Notes: generated by a model from the sequence alone, not told the origin. A stretch of 64,000 nt of DNA from Variovorax sp. Sphag1AA (GCF_014192575.1 NZ_JACHYC010000006.1:186001-250000); one strand, 5' to 3'; positions 8,025 through 16,553 are shown, counted from the first letter of the stretch. Made by a program: numbers and translations.

Positions 8025-8663
8025 TCAATCAGCGGGTTTTCGCATCCAGACGATGCAGCGCTCTGCTTCCAGGCCCGGAACAGACAGTTGTTCCACGTGA
8101 AACACCTCGGCCTGGGGAGGAAGTTGGGCGATTTCGTCGCTGGGCACCTTGCCCTTCATGGCCAGCCAGACGCCGTCCGGACCCAGGAGGTGGACAGATC
8201 CCAAAACGAAATCCGGCAGGGAGGCAAAGGCGCGCGAGCTGATGACGTCATAGCTGCCGGTCAGCGTCTCGACGCGGGCGTGCAGGCCACGCAGATTGCG
8301 CAGGTCGAGTTCCGATGCAACCTGCTGAATGAAGGCTGCCTTCTTGGCGACGGCATCTACGCAGGTGACGTCGACGTCATTCCGCAGAATTGCGATCACC
8401 ACGCCTGGCAGCCCTGCCCCAGCCCCGACATCCAGCAACCTAGCCTTGCCGTCGCATTGCCGTTGAAGTGGTGCAATGACGGCAAGGCTATCGAGCAAAT
8501 GGTGCGTCAGAACGGCCGCCGGATCCCGCAGCGCGGTCAGGTTATAGACCTTGTTCCACTTGAGGATGAGTTCGCCGTACGCCAGGAGCCGCTGGCTCTG
8601 CTCATCGCTCAGCGTGATGCCGAGCGCTTCTGCACCCTGTCGTAGCTGTTCCTTCTGGCTCAT
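8025..8663 (-). CDS. rsmG: 16S rRNA (guanine-N7) methyltransferase RsmG
   Basis: A 212-residue S-adenosylmethionine-dependent enzyme that methylates G527 of 16S rRNA (formerly GidB). The SAM-binding motif LLDVGAGAGLPGVVIAI and the downstream VTCVDAVAKKAAFIQQ are present. Its ATG overlaps the mnmG stop (ATGA, 8660-8663), the classical gidA-gidB coupling. A parS sequence is embedded near its 3' end at 8089-8104. Confidence 0.96.
   Translation of the reverse strand: MSQKEQLRQGAEALGITLSDEQSQRLLAYGELILKWNKVYNLTALRDPAAVLTHHLLDSLAVIAPLQRQCDGKARLLDVGAGAGLPGVVIAILRNDVDVTCVDAVAKKAAFIQQVASELDLRNLRGLHARVETLTGSYDVISSRAFASLPDFVLGSVHLLGPDGVWLAMKGKVPSDEIAQLPPQAEVFHVEQLSVPGLEAERCIVWMRKPAD
8089..8104. other. 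parS centromere site (inside rsmG)
   Basis: TGTTCCACGTGAAACA is a 16-bp palindrome that matches the bacterial parS consensus TGTTNCACGTGAAACA at every fixed position. It lies in the rsmG coding sequence, about 2.2 kb from parB, and is the expected ParB nucleation site. Confidence 0.9.
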
Positions 8664-10606
8664 TCGGCGGACTGCGCCTCGGTCGCCGTATCGCGCACAA
8701 AGGCGCGGTGGCCGCCCTTACGGAGGTGGATCATCAGCAGCGAGATAGCCGCTGGCGTCACTCCGGAGATGCGCGAAGCCATGCCCAGCGTCTCCGGACG
8801 GTGCTTCGCCAGCTTCTGGCGGACTTCAATGCTCAATGCCTTGACCTGGCTGTAGTCCAGATCCTCCGGCAGCTTGAGGCTCTCGAAGTGAGCGGCCCGC
8901 TCGACTTCGTCGTGCTGGCGGTTGATGTAGCCGGAGTACTTGGCTGCGATCTCGATCTGCTCGATTTCCGTTTCACCCAGGGCTTCATCGGACCGGTACT
9001 TCCCACCGTCCATGGACATGAGCGATTCGTAGCTGACATTCGGCCGCCGCAGCAGGTCGCCGAGGTTGTATTCGTGGTCGATGGCCTTGCCCAGCACCCG
9101 TTCGGACTCCGCGGCCGGCAAGTTGCGGGGATTCACCCAGATCGACCGCAGCCGCTCTGTTTCACGTGAAACAAGGTCGCGCTTGCGCGAGAAAGCATCC
9201 CACCGGGCGTCGTCCACCAGGCCGAGCTTTCGACCCATCTCGGTCAGACGCATGTCGGCGTTGTCTTCGCGGAGCTGGAGCCGGAATTCGGCACGGCTCG
9301 TGAACATGCGGTACGGCTCGGTCACGCCCTTGGTAATCAGGTCGTCCACGAGCACACCCAGGTAGGCCTCGTCGCGCCGAGGCAGCCAAGCATCCTCTCC
9401 CCTGCACTGCAGCGCCGCATTGATGCCCGCAAAGAGCCCTTGCGCCGCCGCTTCTTCGTAGCCGGTCGTCCCGTTGATCTGACCCGCAAAGAACAAGCCC
9501 CGGATCGCACGCGTCTCGAAGTTGCTCTTGAGTTCGCGCGGATCGAAGTAGTCGTATTCGATCGCGTAGCCGGGACGGAGGATATGGGCGTTCTCCAGGC
9601 CGGCCATCGAACGAACCAGCTGGAACTGGATGTCGAACGGCAGGCTGGTCGAAATCCCGTTCGGGTAGTACTCGTTGGTGGTCAGCCCTTCGGGCTCGAG
9701 GAAGATCTGATGGCTTTCCTTGTCGGCGAAGCGGTTGATCTTGTCTTCCACGCTCGGGCAGTAACGCGGACCGACACCATCGATCTTGCCGGTGAACATC
9801 GGGCTGCGGTCGAAGCCGGAGCGGATGATCTCGTGCGTGCGCGCATTGGTGTTCGTGATCCAGCACGGCATCTGCTGCGGGTGCATGTCCGCACGACCCA
9901 TGAAGCTGAAGACGGGCATCGGCCCTGCCCCGCCCGGCATGCCGTCACCGGGCTGCTCGGTGCACTTCGAGAAATCGATGGTCCGGCCGTCGAGACGCGG
10001 CGGCGTGCCGGTCTTGAGCCGCCCTTGGGGCAACTTCAGCTCCTTGAGGCGCGCCGAAAGACTGACCGCAGGCGGATCACCCGCACGACCAGCTTGGTAG
10101 TTGTCCAACCCCACATGGATCCGGCCATCGAGGAAAGTCCCCGCAGTCAACACCACGGTACGTGCGCGGAAGGCGATGCCCACCTGCGTCACCGCGCCAA
10201 CGACACGATCGCCCTCGATCATCAGGTCGTCGACCGCCTGCTGGAACAGCGAAAGATTCGGCTGATTCTCCAGCCGGCGCCGAATGGCTGCCTTGTAGAG
10301 CACCCGGTCGGCTTGTGCGCGCGTTGCACGCACGGCGGGGCCCTTGCTCGAATTCAGAACCCGGAACTGGATGCCGCCCTCGTCCGTCGCGATCGCCATC
10401 GCGCCGCCGAGTGCATCGACTTCCTTGACCAGATGGCCTTTGCCGATGCCGCCGATCGACGGGTTGCAGCTCATCTGCCCCAGCGTTTCGATGTTGTGGG
10501 TCAGCAGGAGGGTGCGAGCGCCCATCCGGGCGGATGCGAGCGCGGCTTCGGTGCCGGCATGGCCTCCGCCGACGACGATCACATCGAATTCTTCGGGATA
10601 CAGCAT
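8660..10606 (-). CDS. mnmG: tRNA uridine-5-carboxymethylaminomethyl modification enzyme MnmG
   Basis: A 648-residue FAD protein (formerly GidA) that works with MnmE to build cmnm5/mnm5 at the wobble uridine of certain tRNAs. The N-terminal dinucleotide motif DVIVVGGGHAGTEAA and the family sequence around MSCNPSIGGIGKGHLVKEVDALGG are visible. The start is set at MLYPEEFDVIVV, which gives the normal N-terminus; an in-frame extension to 10639 is unlikely. It heads the leftward rsmG/parAB cluster. Its partner mnmE lies at 51482. A parS site is inside the gene. Confidence 0.97.
   Translation of the reverse strand: MLYPEEFDVIVVGGGHAGTEAALASARMGARTLLLTHNIETLGQMSCNPSIGGIGKGHLVKEVDALGGAMAIATDEGGIQFRVLNSSKGPAVRATRAQADRVLYKAAIRRRLENQPNLSLFQQAVDDLMIEGDRVVGAVTQVGIAFRARTVVLTAGTFLDGRIHVGLDNYQAGRAGDPPAVSLSARLKELKLPQGRLKTGTPPRLDGRTIDFSKCTEQPGDGMPGGAGPMPVFSFMGRADMHPQQMPCWITNTNARTHEIIRSGFDRSPMFTGKIDGVGPRYCPSVEDKINRFADKESHQIFLEPEGLTTNEYYPNGISTSLPFDIQFQLVRSMAGLENAHILRPGYAIEYDYFDPRELKSNFETRAIRGLFFAGQINGTTGYEEAAAQGLFAGINAALQCRGEDAWLPRRDEAYLGVLVDDLITKGVTEPYRMFTSRAEFRLQLREDNADMRLTEMGRKLGLVDDARWDAFSRKRDLVSRETERLRSIWVNPRNLPAAESERVLGKAIDHEYNLGDLLRRPNVSYESLMSMDGGKYRSDEALGETEIEQIEIAAKYSGYINRQHDEVERAAHFESLKLPEDLDYSQVKALSIEVRQKLAKHRPETLGMASRISGVTPAAISLLMIHLRKGGHRAFVRDTATEAQSAE
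9158..9173. other. parS centromere site (inside mnmG)
   Basis: TGTTTCACGTGAAACA is a perfect 16-bp palindrome equal to the canonical parS sequence. It lies within mnmG, 1.07 kb from the second parS in rsmG. Confidence 0.95.
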
Positions 10607-10707
10607 GAGAGTGGGCGCACTACCGCGTGCGCTGCGCAAGGGGGGCGCTGATTTTAATCGCCGCCGGCCCCACTCGCCGCTTTGGGGACAAAGCCAGTGC
10701 TTGAACT

Positions 10708-10730
10708 GTTGCTATCCAATTGATAGCAAC
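10708..10730. repeat. GCTATC-N5-GATAGC intergenic hairpin, copy 1
   Basis: GTTGCTATC and GATAGCAAC form a perfect 9-bp inverted repeat around the loop CAATT. It lies in the roughly 140-bp non-coding stretch between the mnmG start and the DUF1328 gene. A related hairpin is at 23083-23099. It looks like a dispersed small repeat; a role as terminator for the leftward DUF1328 gene is possible but there is no T run. Confidence 0.7.
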
Positions 10731-10748
10731 ACGCTTGTTAGCAGTTGC

Positions 10749-10934
10749 TCACTCCAGCGTCTTCTTGATGGCACCCACGCCAAGTGCGGCCAGCACGAGG
10801 AACACGACCGCGAGGATCAGGAACAGTCCGAACAGCACCTTGGCGATGCCCGCCGCTCCGGCGGCCACGCCGCCAAAGCCCAACGCGCCGGCAATCAGCG
10901 ATATCACGGCGAAAACAATGGCGTACTTCAACAT
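10749..10934 (-). CDS. DUF1328 family small membrane protein (YtjA-like)
   Basis: A 61-residue protein made of two hydrophobic helices: YAIVFAVISLIAGALGFGGVAA, and VLFGLFLILAVVFLVLAALGV. This is the DUF1328 pattern and size. It is an inner-membrane protein of unknown function, often found in stress regulons. The start at MLKYAIVF is chosen because it gives the family N-terminus; an upstream GTG/ATG extension adds nine atypical residues. Confidence 0.8.
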   Translation of the reverse strand: MLKYAIVFAVISLIAGALGFGGVAAGAAGIAKVLFGLFLILAVVFLVLAALGVGAIKKTLE

Positions 10935-11118
10935 GCACGAACTCCTTGCAATGACCACCATCGCACAGCAACGCCGAGATTAGGAACGAGTTCGCCGCTC
11001 ACCCATAGTCGGCGCGCGCGAGCCGCCGTAGGACAAGTACGCCGAGACCACGAACCCGCTAGCATCAGCCTCCCCTTTCCCAAAAAACAATCATCGAATT
11101 TCGATAGGAGTTTTCCGA

Positions 11119-11727
11119 ATGAAGCTGTACTACTCGCCGGGCGCATGCTCGCTGTCTCCCCACATCGCGCTGCGCGAAGCCGGGCTCGCTTTCGAACCGG
11201 TGCTCGCCAGCACCAAGAGCCACAAGCTGCAGGATGGCACCGACTACTACGGCATCAACCCCCTGGGCTACGTGCCGATGCTTGAACTCGACGACGGCAC
11301 GCGCCTTCGCGAAGGCCCAGCCATCGTGCAATACGTGGCCGACCAGGTGCCCAACAAGAATCTCGCGCCCGCCAACGGCACGCTGTCGCGCTATCGCCTG
11401 CAGGAATGGCTGACGTTCATCGGCACCGAGATCCACAAGACTTTCTCGCCGTTGTTCAACCCGAACATCGCAGACGAGGCCAAGGCGGTCTTCAAGGACA
11501 AGCTCAAGTCGCGCTATGAGTGGCTCAACGGCCAGCTCGCGGACAAGCAGTTCCTGATGGGCGACCACTTCACCGTCGCGGACGGCTACTTGTTCACGGT
11601 CACCAACTGGACCAAGCCGATGAACATCGACCTCTCCGCTTTCCCGAACGTCACGGCATGGCACGCCCGTGTTGCCGCACGCCCCGCCGTGCAGGAAGCG
11701 ATGAAGGCCGAAGGCCTCCTCAAGTAA
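11119..11727 (+). CDS. gstA: Glutathione S-transferase, beta class
   Basis: A 202-residue cytosolic enzyme. The N-terminal thioredoxin-like domain begins MKLYYSPGACSLSPHIALRE, with the beta-class cysteine in GACS. It contains the glutathione-contact NPLGYVPMLELDDG and LREGPAIVQYVAD segments, and the C-terminal helical domain has FLMGDHFTVADGYLF. It conjugates glutathione to electrophiles or binds hydrophobic ligands; the substrate is unknown. GGAG precedes the ATG. It ends 9 bp from the convergent MFS gene. Confidence 0.92.
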   Translation: MKLYYSPGACSLSPHIALREAGLAFEPVLASTKSHKLQDGTDYYGINPLGYVPMLELDDGTRLREGPAIVQYVADQVPNKNLAPANGTLSRYRLQEWLTFIGTEIHKTFSPLFNPNIADEAKAVFKDKLKSRYEWLNGQLADKQFLMGDHFTVADGYLFTVTNWTKPMNIDLSAFPNVTAWHARVAARPAVQEAMKAEGLLK

Positions 11728-11736
11728 GCGCGTCTC

Positions 11737-12987
11737 TCAGGCAGGCGGCGGCTGCAACGGCTTCTGGCGTGAAGCCAGCAGCGCGCCTGCCCACAGGATC
11801 CCCGCCGAGGCCACGAGGCCTCGCGCCAGGCCCCCACTCCCGTCGGAGATCCAGCCCGTCAGCGTTGGGCCGACGATCTGACCGGCCGCAAACACGATCG
11901 TGAAAGCACTGATGCCCGTCGCCCATTGCGATGCAGGCAGGTTGTGCCGGACCAGCGCCGTCGTCGACGCGACGACCGAAAGAAACACCGCACCGAAGAG
12001 CAGCCCCGACGCCATTGCCAGCGCCCATGACGCGCTCACGACCGGCAGGATCGTCGCCACACCGAGCAGCGCATTGAGGATCGCCTGCGGCTCGCCGCCG
12101 CGGAACCTGTCGAGCAAGCCCGACCACAACCGCGACGAAGCCACGCATGCCACGCCGAGCAGTGCGTAGAACATCGTGATGTTGCCCGCTCCAGCGCCCT
12201 GCTCGCGCAACAAGGCGATCACGAAAGTCATGTAGCCGATGTAGCCAGCGCCGAACAACGTGTAGCCAGCCAAGGCCCAGCCGAACCTGTGCACTTGCGC
12301 CGCAGGATTCGCCGGCGATGCACGCGCAGGCGCGGGTGCCGCTGCGTTCGCGTCGCCCGGCATCCTGCGCATCTCCAGCGCGAGCACGGCCGTCGCGACA
12401 AAGCTCGCAACCGCCAGTGCCCACCACGCCCATGACCATCCGTGCGGCACTTGCGAAGCTGCCTGAAGGACCGCCGGCACCAGCAATGCCGACAGCGTGA
12501 TGCCCAACCCGGTTCCGCCGTAGTAGATGCCCAGCAGAAAGCCTGCGCGCGTGGGCTGCAGCGACCCGAGCCGCGCTGCCAGCAATCCGCCGGCAACGAA
12601 CACCCATGCGCTCGCCAGCCCGGCAAGCAAGCGTTGCAACAGCAAGGCGGGTGCAGAAACGAGAAAACCACTCGCGACCATGAACACGCTCGCCCAGAAC
12701 GCGCCACCCACCAGCAACTGCTTCGGCCCGAACCGCCGCATCAATGCGGGCGTCATCAAGGCGCCGAGCAGATACCCTGCGGCGTTCGCCGTGTTCATGC
12801 CGCCGGCGAGTGCGTAGCTCCATCCGAGGTCTTCCCGCATCGGCGGCAGCAGCAGCCCGTACGAGAAGCGCGTGATCCCCAGCGACACCGCAGCACCGAG
12901 CGACAAGGCCAGCGCCAGCTTCAGGACTTGGGCGGGCGTGGGCGTGGCGGCATTCGATGTCATGGGCTCGCGGCCATTCTGCTGCAT
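11737..12987 (-). CDS. YbfB/YjiJ family MFS transporter
   Basis: A 416-residue major facilitator with about 12 hydrophobic segments. It starts with the family pattern LGITRFSYGLLLPPMREDLGWSYALAGGMNTANAAGYLLG. YbfB/YjiJ proteins are uncharacterised exporters, so no substrate is assigned. An alternative start at MTSNAAT (12963) would remove eight residues. It is divergent from the Old Yellow Enzyme gene at 13078, sharing a 90-bp intergenic region. Confidence 0.87.
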   Translation of the reverse strand: MQQNGREPMTSNAATPTPAQVLKLALALSLGAAVSLGITRFSYGLLLPPMREDLGWSYALAGGMNTANAAGYLLGALMTPALMRRFGPKQLLVGGAFWASVFMVASGFLVSAPALLLQRLLAGLASAWVFVAGGLLAARLGSLQPTRAGFLLGIYYGGTGLGITLSALLVPAVLQAASQVPHGWSWAWWALAVASFVATAVLALEMRRMPGDANAAAPAPARASPANPAAQVHRFGWALAGYTLFGAGYIGYMTFVIALLREQGAGAGNITMFYALLGVACVASSRLWSGLLDRFRGGEPQAILNALLGVATILPVVSASWALAMASGLLFGAVFLSVVASTTALVRHNLPASQWATGISAFTIVFAAGQIVGPTLTGWISDGSGGLARGLVASAGILWAGALLASRQKPLQPPPA

Positions 12988-13077
12988 CGCTTAGCACCAA
13001 ACCGACAACCCCGTGACAGCGGGGATGAGTTGCCGGGTTTACCCTCGGCGTCGTTCTCAACAACAAGCAACGCGAAC

Positions 13078-14181
13078 ATGTCATCCCTCTTCGATCCCAT
13101 TCAGGTCGGCGACCTGCACCTGCGCAACCGCGTGGTGATGGCGCCGCTCACGCGCAATCGTTCGCCCAATGCCATTCCGCGGGACATCACCGCGACCTAC
13201 TACGCACAGCGTGCGAGCGCCGGCCTGCTGATCACCGAAGCCACCGCCATCAGTCATCAGGGCCAGGGGTATGCGGACGTCCCGGGTCTCTACGGCACCG
13301 AGCAACTCGATGCATGGAAGCATGTGACGAGCGCGGTGCACGCCAAGGGCGGCAAGATCGTGGTGCAGCTCTGGCATGTCGGCCGCGTATCGCACAACGA
13401 GCTTCAGCCCGATGGCGGCAAGCCTGTCGCGCCTTCGGCGATCGCTGCAAAGACGAAGACCGTGCTGATCAAGAACGGCATCCCGACTTTCACCGACACT
13501 TCCGAGCCCCGCGCGCTTGACGCTGGCGAACTGCCCGGCATCGTGCATGCCTATGCAGTCGCCGCTCGCAGCGCGGTCGAAACCGCGGGTTTCGACGGCG
13601 TGGAGATCCATGGCGCGAACGGCTATCTGCTCGACCAGTTCCTGAAGAATGGCAGCAACAAGCGAACCGACGACTATGGCGGCAGCATCGAGAACCGAGC
13701 CCGCCTCCTGCTTGAAGCGACACGTGCGGTCGTCGACGCCATCGGCGGCGGCAAGGTCGGCATCCGTCTTTCGCCGGTGACGCCCGCGAACGACGTGCAC
13801 GACGACAACCCGCAGCCGCTCTTCGACTACGTGATCCGCCAGCTCGCGACACTGAACCTCGCCTACATCCACGTCATCGAGGGCGCGACCGGTGGTCCAC
13901 GGGAGATATCCGACCGGCCGTTCGACTACGAAGCGCTCAAGGCGGCCTATCGCCAGGCTGGCGGCAAGGGTGCATGGATGGTGAACAACGGCTACGACAA
14001 GCCGCTCGCCGAAGAAGCGCTGAAGGAAGGCGATGACCTCATCGCCTTCGGCAAGCCCTTCATCTCGAACCCCGACCTCGTGCGCCGGCTGCGCGAGAAC
14101 GCCCCGTTGAATGCGTGGGACAAGAACACCTTCTACGGCGGCGGCGAAGCGGGCTACACCGACTATCCAGCGCTCGCCTGA
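13078..14181 (+). CDS. Alkene reductase, Old Yellow Enzyme family (NemA-like)
   Basis: A 367-residue FMN-dependent TIM-barrel ene-reductase. It has the family N-terminus LFDPIQVGDLHLRNRVVMAPLTRNRS, the segment VVQLWHVGRVSH, the catalytic/FMN region GVEIHGANGYLLDQFLKNG and the C-terminal LIAFGKPFISNPDLVRRL. It reduces activated alkenes, and related enzymes reduce nitro compounds and nitrate esters. It is transcribed away from the YbfB-type exporter, a common pairing for xenobiotic or stress responses (inferred). Confidence 0.93.
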   Translation: MSSLFDPIQVGDLHLRNRVVMAPLTRNRSPNAIPRDITATYYAQRASAGLLITEATAISHQGQGYADVPGLYGTEQLDAWKHVTSAVHAKGGKIVVQLWHVGRVSHNELQPDGGKPVAPSAIAAKTKTVLIKNGIPTFTDTSEPRALDAGELPGIVHAYAVAARSAVETAGFDGVEIHGANGYLLDQFLKNGSNKRTDDYGGSIENRARLLLEATRAVVDAIGGGKVGIRLSPVTPANDVHDDNPQPLFDYVIRQLATLNLAYIHVIEGATGGPREISDRPFDYEALKAAYRQAGGKGAWMVNNGYDKPLAEEALKEGDDLIAFGKPFISNPDLVRRLRENAPLNAWDKNTFYGGGEAGYTDYPALA

Positions 14182-14193
14182 CGGCAGTTCGCG

Positions 14194-15564
14194 TCAGTCA
14201 GGCCCGAAAGCCAGGCTGACGCGCAAGCCGCCTTCTTCCGAAGCCTTCGCGAAGCTGAGCTCGGCACCGAGCAGCTTCGCGTAGCGCGCCACGATCGCCA
14301 GGCCGAGCCCTGCGCCTTCACCCAGCTTCTGGCCCTCAGGCCCCTGCATCCATCGCTCCATCAGATCGCGCTGGGCAGCGTCGGGGATTCCGGGGCCGTC
14401 GTCGATGACGCTCATGGTCCTGCCGTCAAGTTCGATGGTGATCGTGTGCCCGCCGTAGCGCAGTGCGTTGTCGATCAGGTTGTCGAGCGTGCCTTCGACC
14501 AGCGCCATGCTCGCCTGCACCGTGACCGGCTCGTCGATGCCCTTCGCGCCCAGGTCGACGCCCTTGGCGTCGGCGCGCGCCAGATGGCGCAGCACGGTAT
14601 GGCGGATCAGCTCATCGAGACGCACCGCCTGCTGCTGCAAGCCCGTTCGCCTTTCGTTGGCCAACGCCAACGCCAACAACTGATCGACCAGATGGCTGGC
14701 ACGCGCCTGGCTGGTCGCGATCTCCTTGAGTTGCTCGCGCCATACCTCGGGCTTCTGTTGCGCGAGACCATAGTCCGCGAGCGCACGGATGCCCGCGAGC
14801 GGCGTGCGCAGTTCATGCGCGACGTTGCCCGCGAACTCCCGCTGCGCGGAGGCACTCTGCGCAAGCCTTTCGAGCAGCGCATTGAGCGTGTCGCCCAATT
14901 GCTCCAGCTCTCGCGAACTCCTTGCGACGGGAACCGGCTTCAGGTCGCTCGCGTTCCGCTTTTCCAGCGTTTGCCTCAGTTCGCCGAGCGGCCGAAGCTC
15001 ATGCCGGATGCGGCGCCACAACCACGTCGCAAGCAGTACCAGCAGCACGATCTGCGGCGCGATCGAATAGACCAGCAGTCTCTCGATCAGGACACCCCGC
15101 GCGGTGGTGGTCTGCGCCACCACGACGCTGAAGACATCGGGCTCGTCATGATTCATCACCACCGCCCGGAGCGACTGGCCCTCGTAGACCACATGCGAGA
15201 AGCGATGCCGCGCACCTTCTTCCGGCAGCGGCGCCGTCAGCCCCTGATTGCCGGCGAGCAGGGATCCATCGGGCCGCAGCACCGCGAAGAACACCTGCTC
15301 GTCCTGGTCGAAAAGCATGTTCGTGACTTCGCGGGGCGACAGCGGCAGCTCGATGCCGTGCTCTCCCGAACGAACGTTGGCCGATATCGCAAAGGCATCG
15401 TCGAGCAGCGCGCGATCGAAGGCCTGCCGCGTGAAATAGCTCGCCAGATACAGCGCGACCGCCGTGCCGAGAAACCAGGTCAGCGCCAGCGGCAGCAACA
15501 CGCCTCGCAGCACCCGCGTGGTCAGGGACGGCGCGGCGTGCGTGCGCGGCGGCGTCACCGTCAC
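14194..15564 (-). CDS. Two-component sensor histidine kinase (TctE/QseC-like)
   Basis: A 456-residue inner-membrane kinase. TM1 is at about residues 21-43, a periplasmic sensor domain covers about 44-160, TM2 is about 164-183, and a HAMP region follows. HisKA has the phospho-acceptor His250 in NVAHELRTPLAGIR. The ATPase domain has DNLIDNALRYGG, DDGPGIP and GAGLGLAIV. It overlaps the upstream response-regulator stop as ATGA (15561-15564). The signal is unknown; TctE senses tricarboxylates and QseC-type kinases sense other cues. Confidence 0.9.
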   Translation of the reverse strand: MTVTPPRTHAAPSLTTRVLRGVLLPLALTWFLGTAVALYLASYFTRQAFDRALLDDAFAISANVRSGEHGIELPLSPREVTNMLFDQDEQVFFAVLRPDGSLLAGNQGLTAPLPEEGARHRFSHVVYEGQSLRAVVMNHDEPDVFSVVVAQTTTARGVLIERLLVYSIAPQIVLLVLLATWLWRRIRHELRPLGELRQTLEKRNASDLKPVPVARSSRELEQLGDTLNALLERLAQSASAQREFAGNVAHELRTPLAGIRALADYGLAQQKPEVWREQLKEIATSQARASHLVDQLLALALANERRTGLQQQAVRLDELIRHTVLRHLARADAKGVDLGAKGIDEPVTVQASMALVEGTLDNLIDNALRYGGHTITIELDGRTMSVIDDGPGIPDAAQRDLMERWMQGPEGQKLGEGAGLGLAIVARYAKLLGAELSFAKASEEGGLRVSLAFGPD

Positions 15565-16250
15565 ACTTCGGCTTCCAGCAGATAGCCGATGCCGCGCAAG
15601 GTCCGGATCGCCGCGCCGCTGCCAACCAGCTTCTTGCGCAGCCGCGAGATGAAGGCCTCGAGCGCGTTGTCACCCAGCGAATCGTCGAAGCTCGATAGCT
15701 TGTCCGACAGTTCGCGCTTGCTGATGGTCCGGCCGGGCGGGCTCATGAGTTCCCACAGCACCTCGAATTCGCGCGCCGGCAGATCGAGCGGCACGTTGCC
15801 GATGCCGAAGCGCCGCGCGCGACGGTCGAGCCGCAGCTTGCCGAGGGTGGAAATGTCCTCCGTGCCTTGGGCGCGCCGCACCAGTGCACGAAGACGCGCT
15901 TCCACTTCCGCGAGATCGAAAGGCTTGCCGAGATAGTCGTCGGCACCCGCGTCCAGGCCGGCGATTCGTTCTTCAGTGCGATCGCGCGCAGTCAGGATCA
16001 GGACCGGCGTCCGGTCGCCGCGTTGGCGCGCGTGCCGCAACGCGGTCAGACCACTGGAGAGTCCGCTGGTCGGGCTGGGCGTGGCCGGCAGGTTCAGATC
16101 CAGAAGCACCGCGTCGAAGGTCTGCACGCGCCACAAGTGCTCAGCTTCTTCGACGCTCGCCGCCACATCGACGCGGTGTCCCGCATCGCCAAGGCTGCGC
16201 AGCATCACGCCACGCAGTACCGCGTCGTCTTCGACCAGGAGGATTCGCAT
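15561..16250 (-). CDS. OmpR-family response regulator (TctD/QseB-like)
   Basis: A 229-residue regulator. The receiver domain has the acidic pocket EDD at residues 7-9, the phospho-acceptor Asp51 in LLDLNLP, and the conserved Lys in YLGKPFD. The C-terminal winged helix ends LRKKLVGSGAAIRTLRGIGYLLE. A short insertion (ATPSPTSGLSSG) follows the phosphorylation site and is not typical of E. coli homologues. It is the partner of the kinase that follows. The gene starts at the edge of the origin-like non-coding element at 16306-16553. Confidence 0.9.
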   Translation of the reverse strand: MRILLVEDDAVLRGVMLRSLGDAGHRVDVAASVEEAEHLWRVQTFDAVLLDLNLPATPSPTSGLSSGLTALRHARQRGDRTPVLILTARDRTEERIAGLDAGADDYLGKPFDLAEVEARLRALVRRAQGTEDISTLGKLRLDRRARRFGIGNVPLDLPAREFEVLWELMSPPGRTISKRELSDKLSSFDDSLGDNALEAFISRLRKKLVGSGAAIRTLRGIGYLLEAEV

Positions 16251-16305
16251 AGCTCTAGCAGGTGGAGAAAACTAAGGGGTTGTGTTTGTACAGCATGTAC
16301 ACGCA

Positions 16306-16553
16306 TTCAACGACGTCTGTCAAAGCACAACTCTGGGGACAGTTTCGGCACAAGCCATAGGTTGTCCACAGGTCCGTCGCGTTTTGCAGAGTTGTTCGAG
16401 TTGACGCTACACCACGGAAGCGCGGCTGCGCACAGCGAACAGGACACAGCAAGTCCCTGTCGGCAAAGGAAAAAAACGATATATCCACAGCAGCATGCGA
16501 CCCTTATCTACTACTACTAATTTGAATAAGAGAAATAGGAGAGGAATAGGAAC
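16306..16553 (+). other. Origin-like element: diverged inverted copy of the dnaA-dnaN intergenic region
   Basis: Non-coding. It aligns end to end with the reverse complement of 46824-47072. A 23-bp identical block, starting CTGTCAAAGCACAACTCTGG, is at 16317-16339 (partner 47036-47058). GGTTGTCCACAG at 16360-16371 matches 47004-47015, GAAGCGCGGCT is shared, and CCCTTATCTACTACTA at 16501-16516 matches 46859-46874. DnaA-box-like 9-mers are TTGTCCACA (16362-16370) and ATATCCACA (16481-16489), each one mismatch from TTATCCACA. The second is followed by a short GC-richer spacer, four CTA triplets (16508-16519) and an AT-rich tract. This is the order of a DnaA-box/DnaA-trio unwinding element. Whether it fires, titrates DnaA or is a relic is unknown. 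Confidence 0.8.

Noticed and set aside
16287..16301. TGTACA-GCA-TGTACA inverted repeat upstream of the response-regulator gene
   Set aside because: It could be an autoregulatory operator, but one copy of a 6-bp palindrome is too little evidence to annotate.
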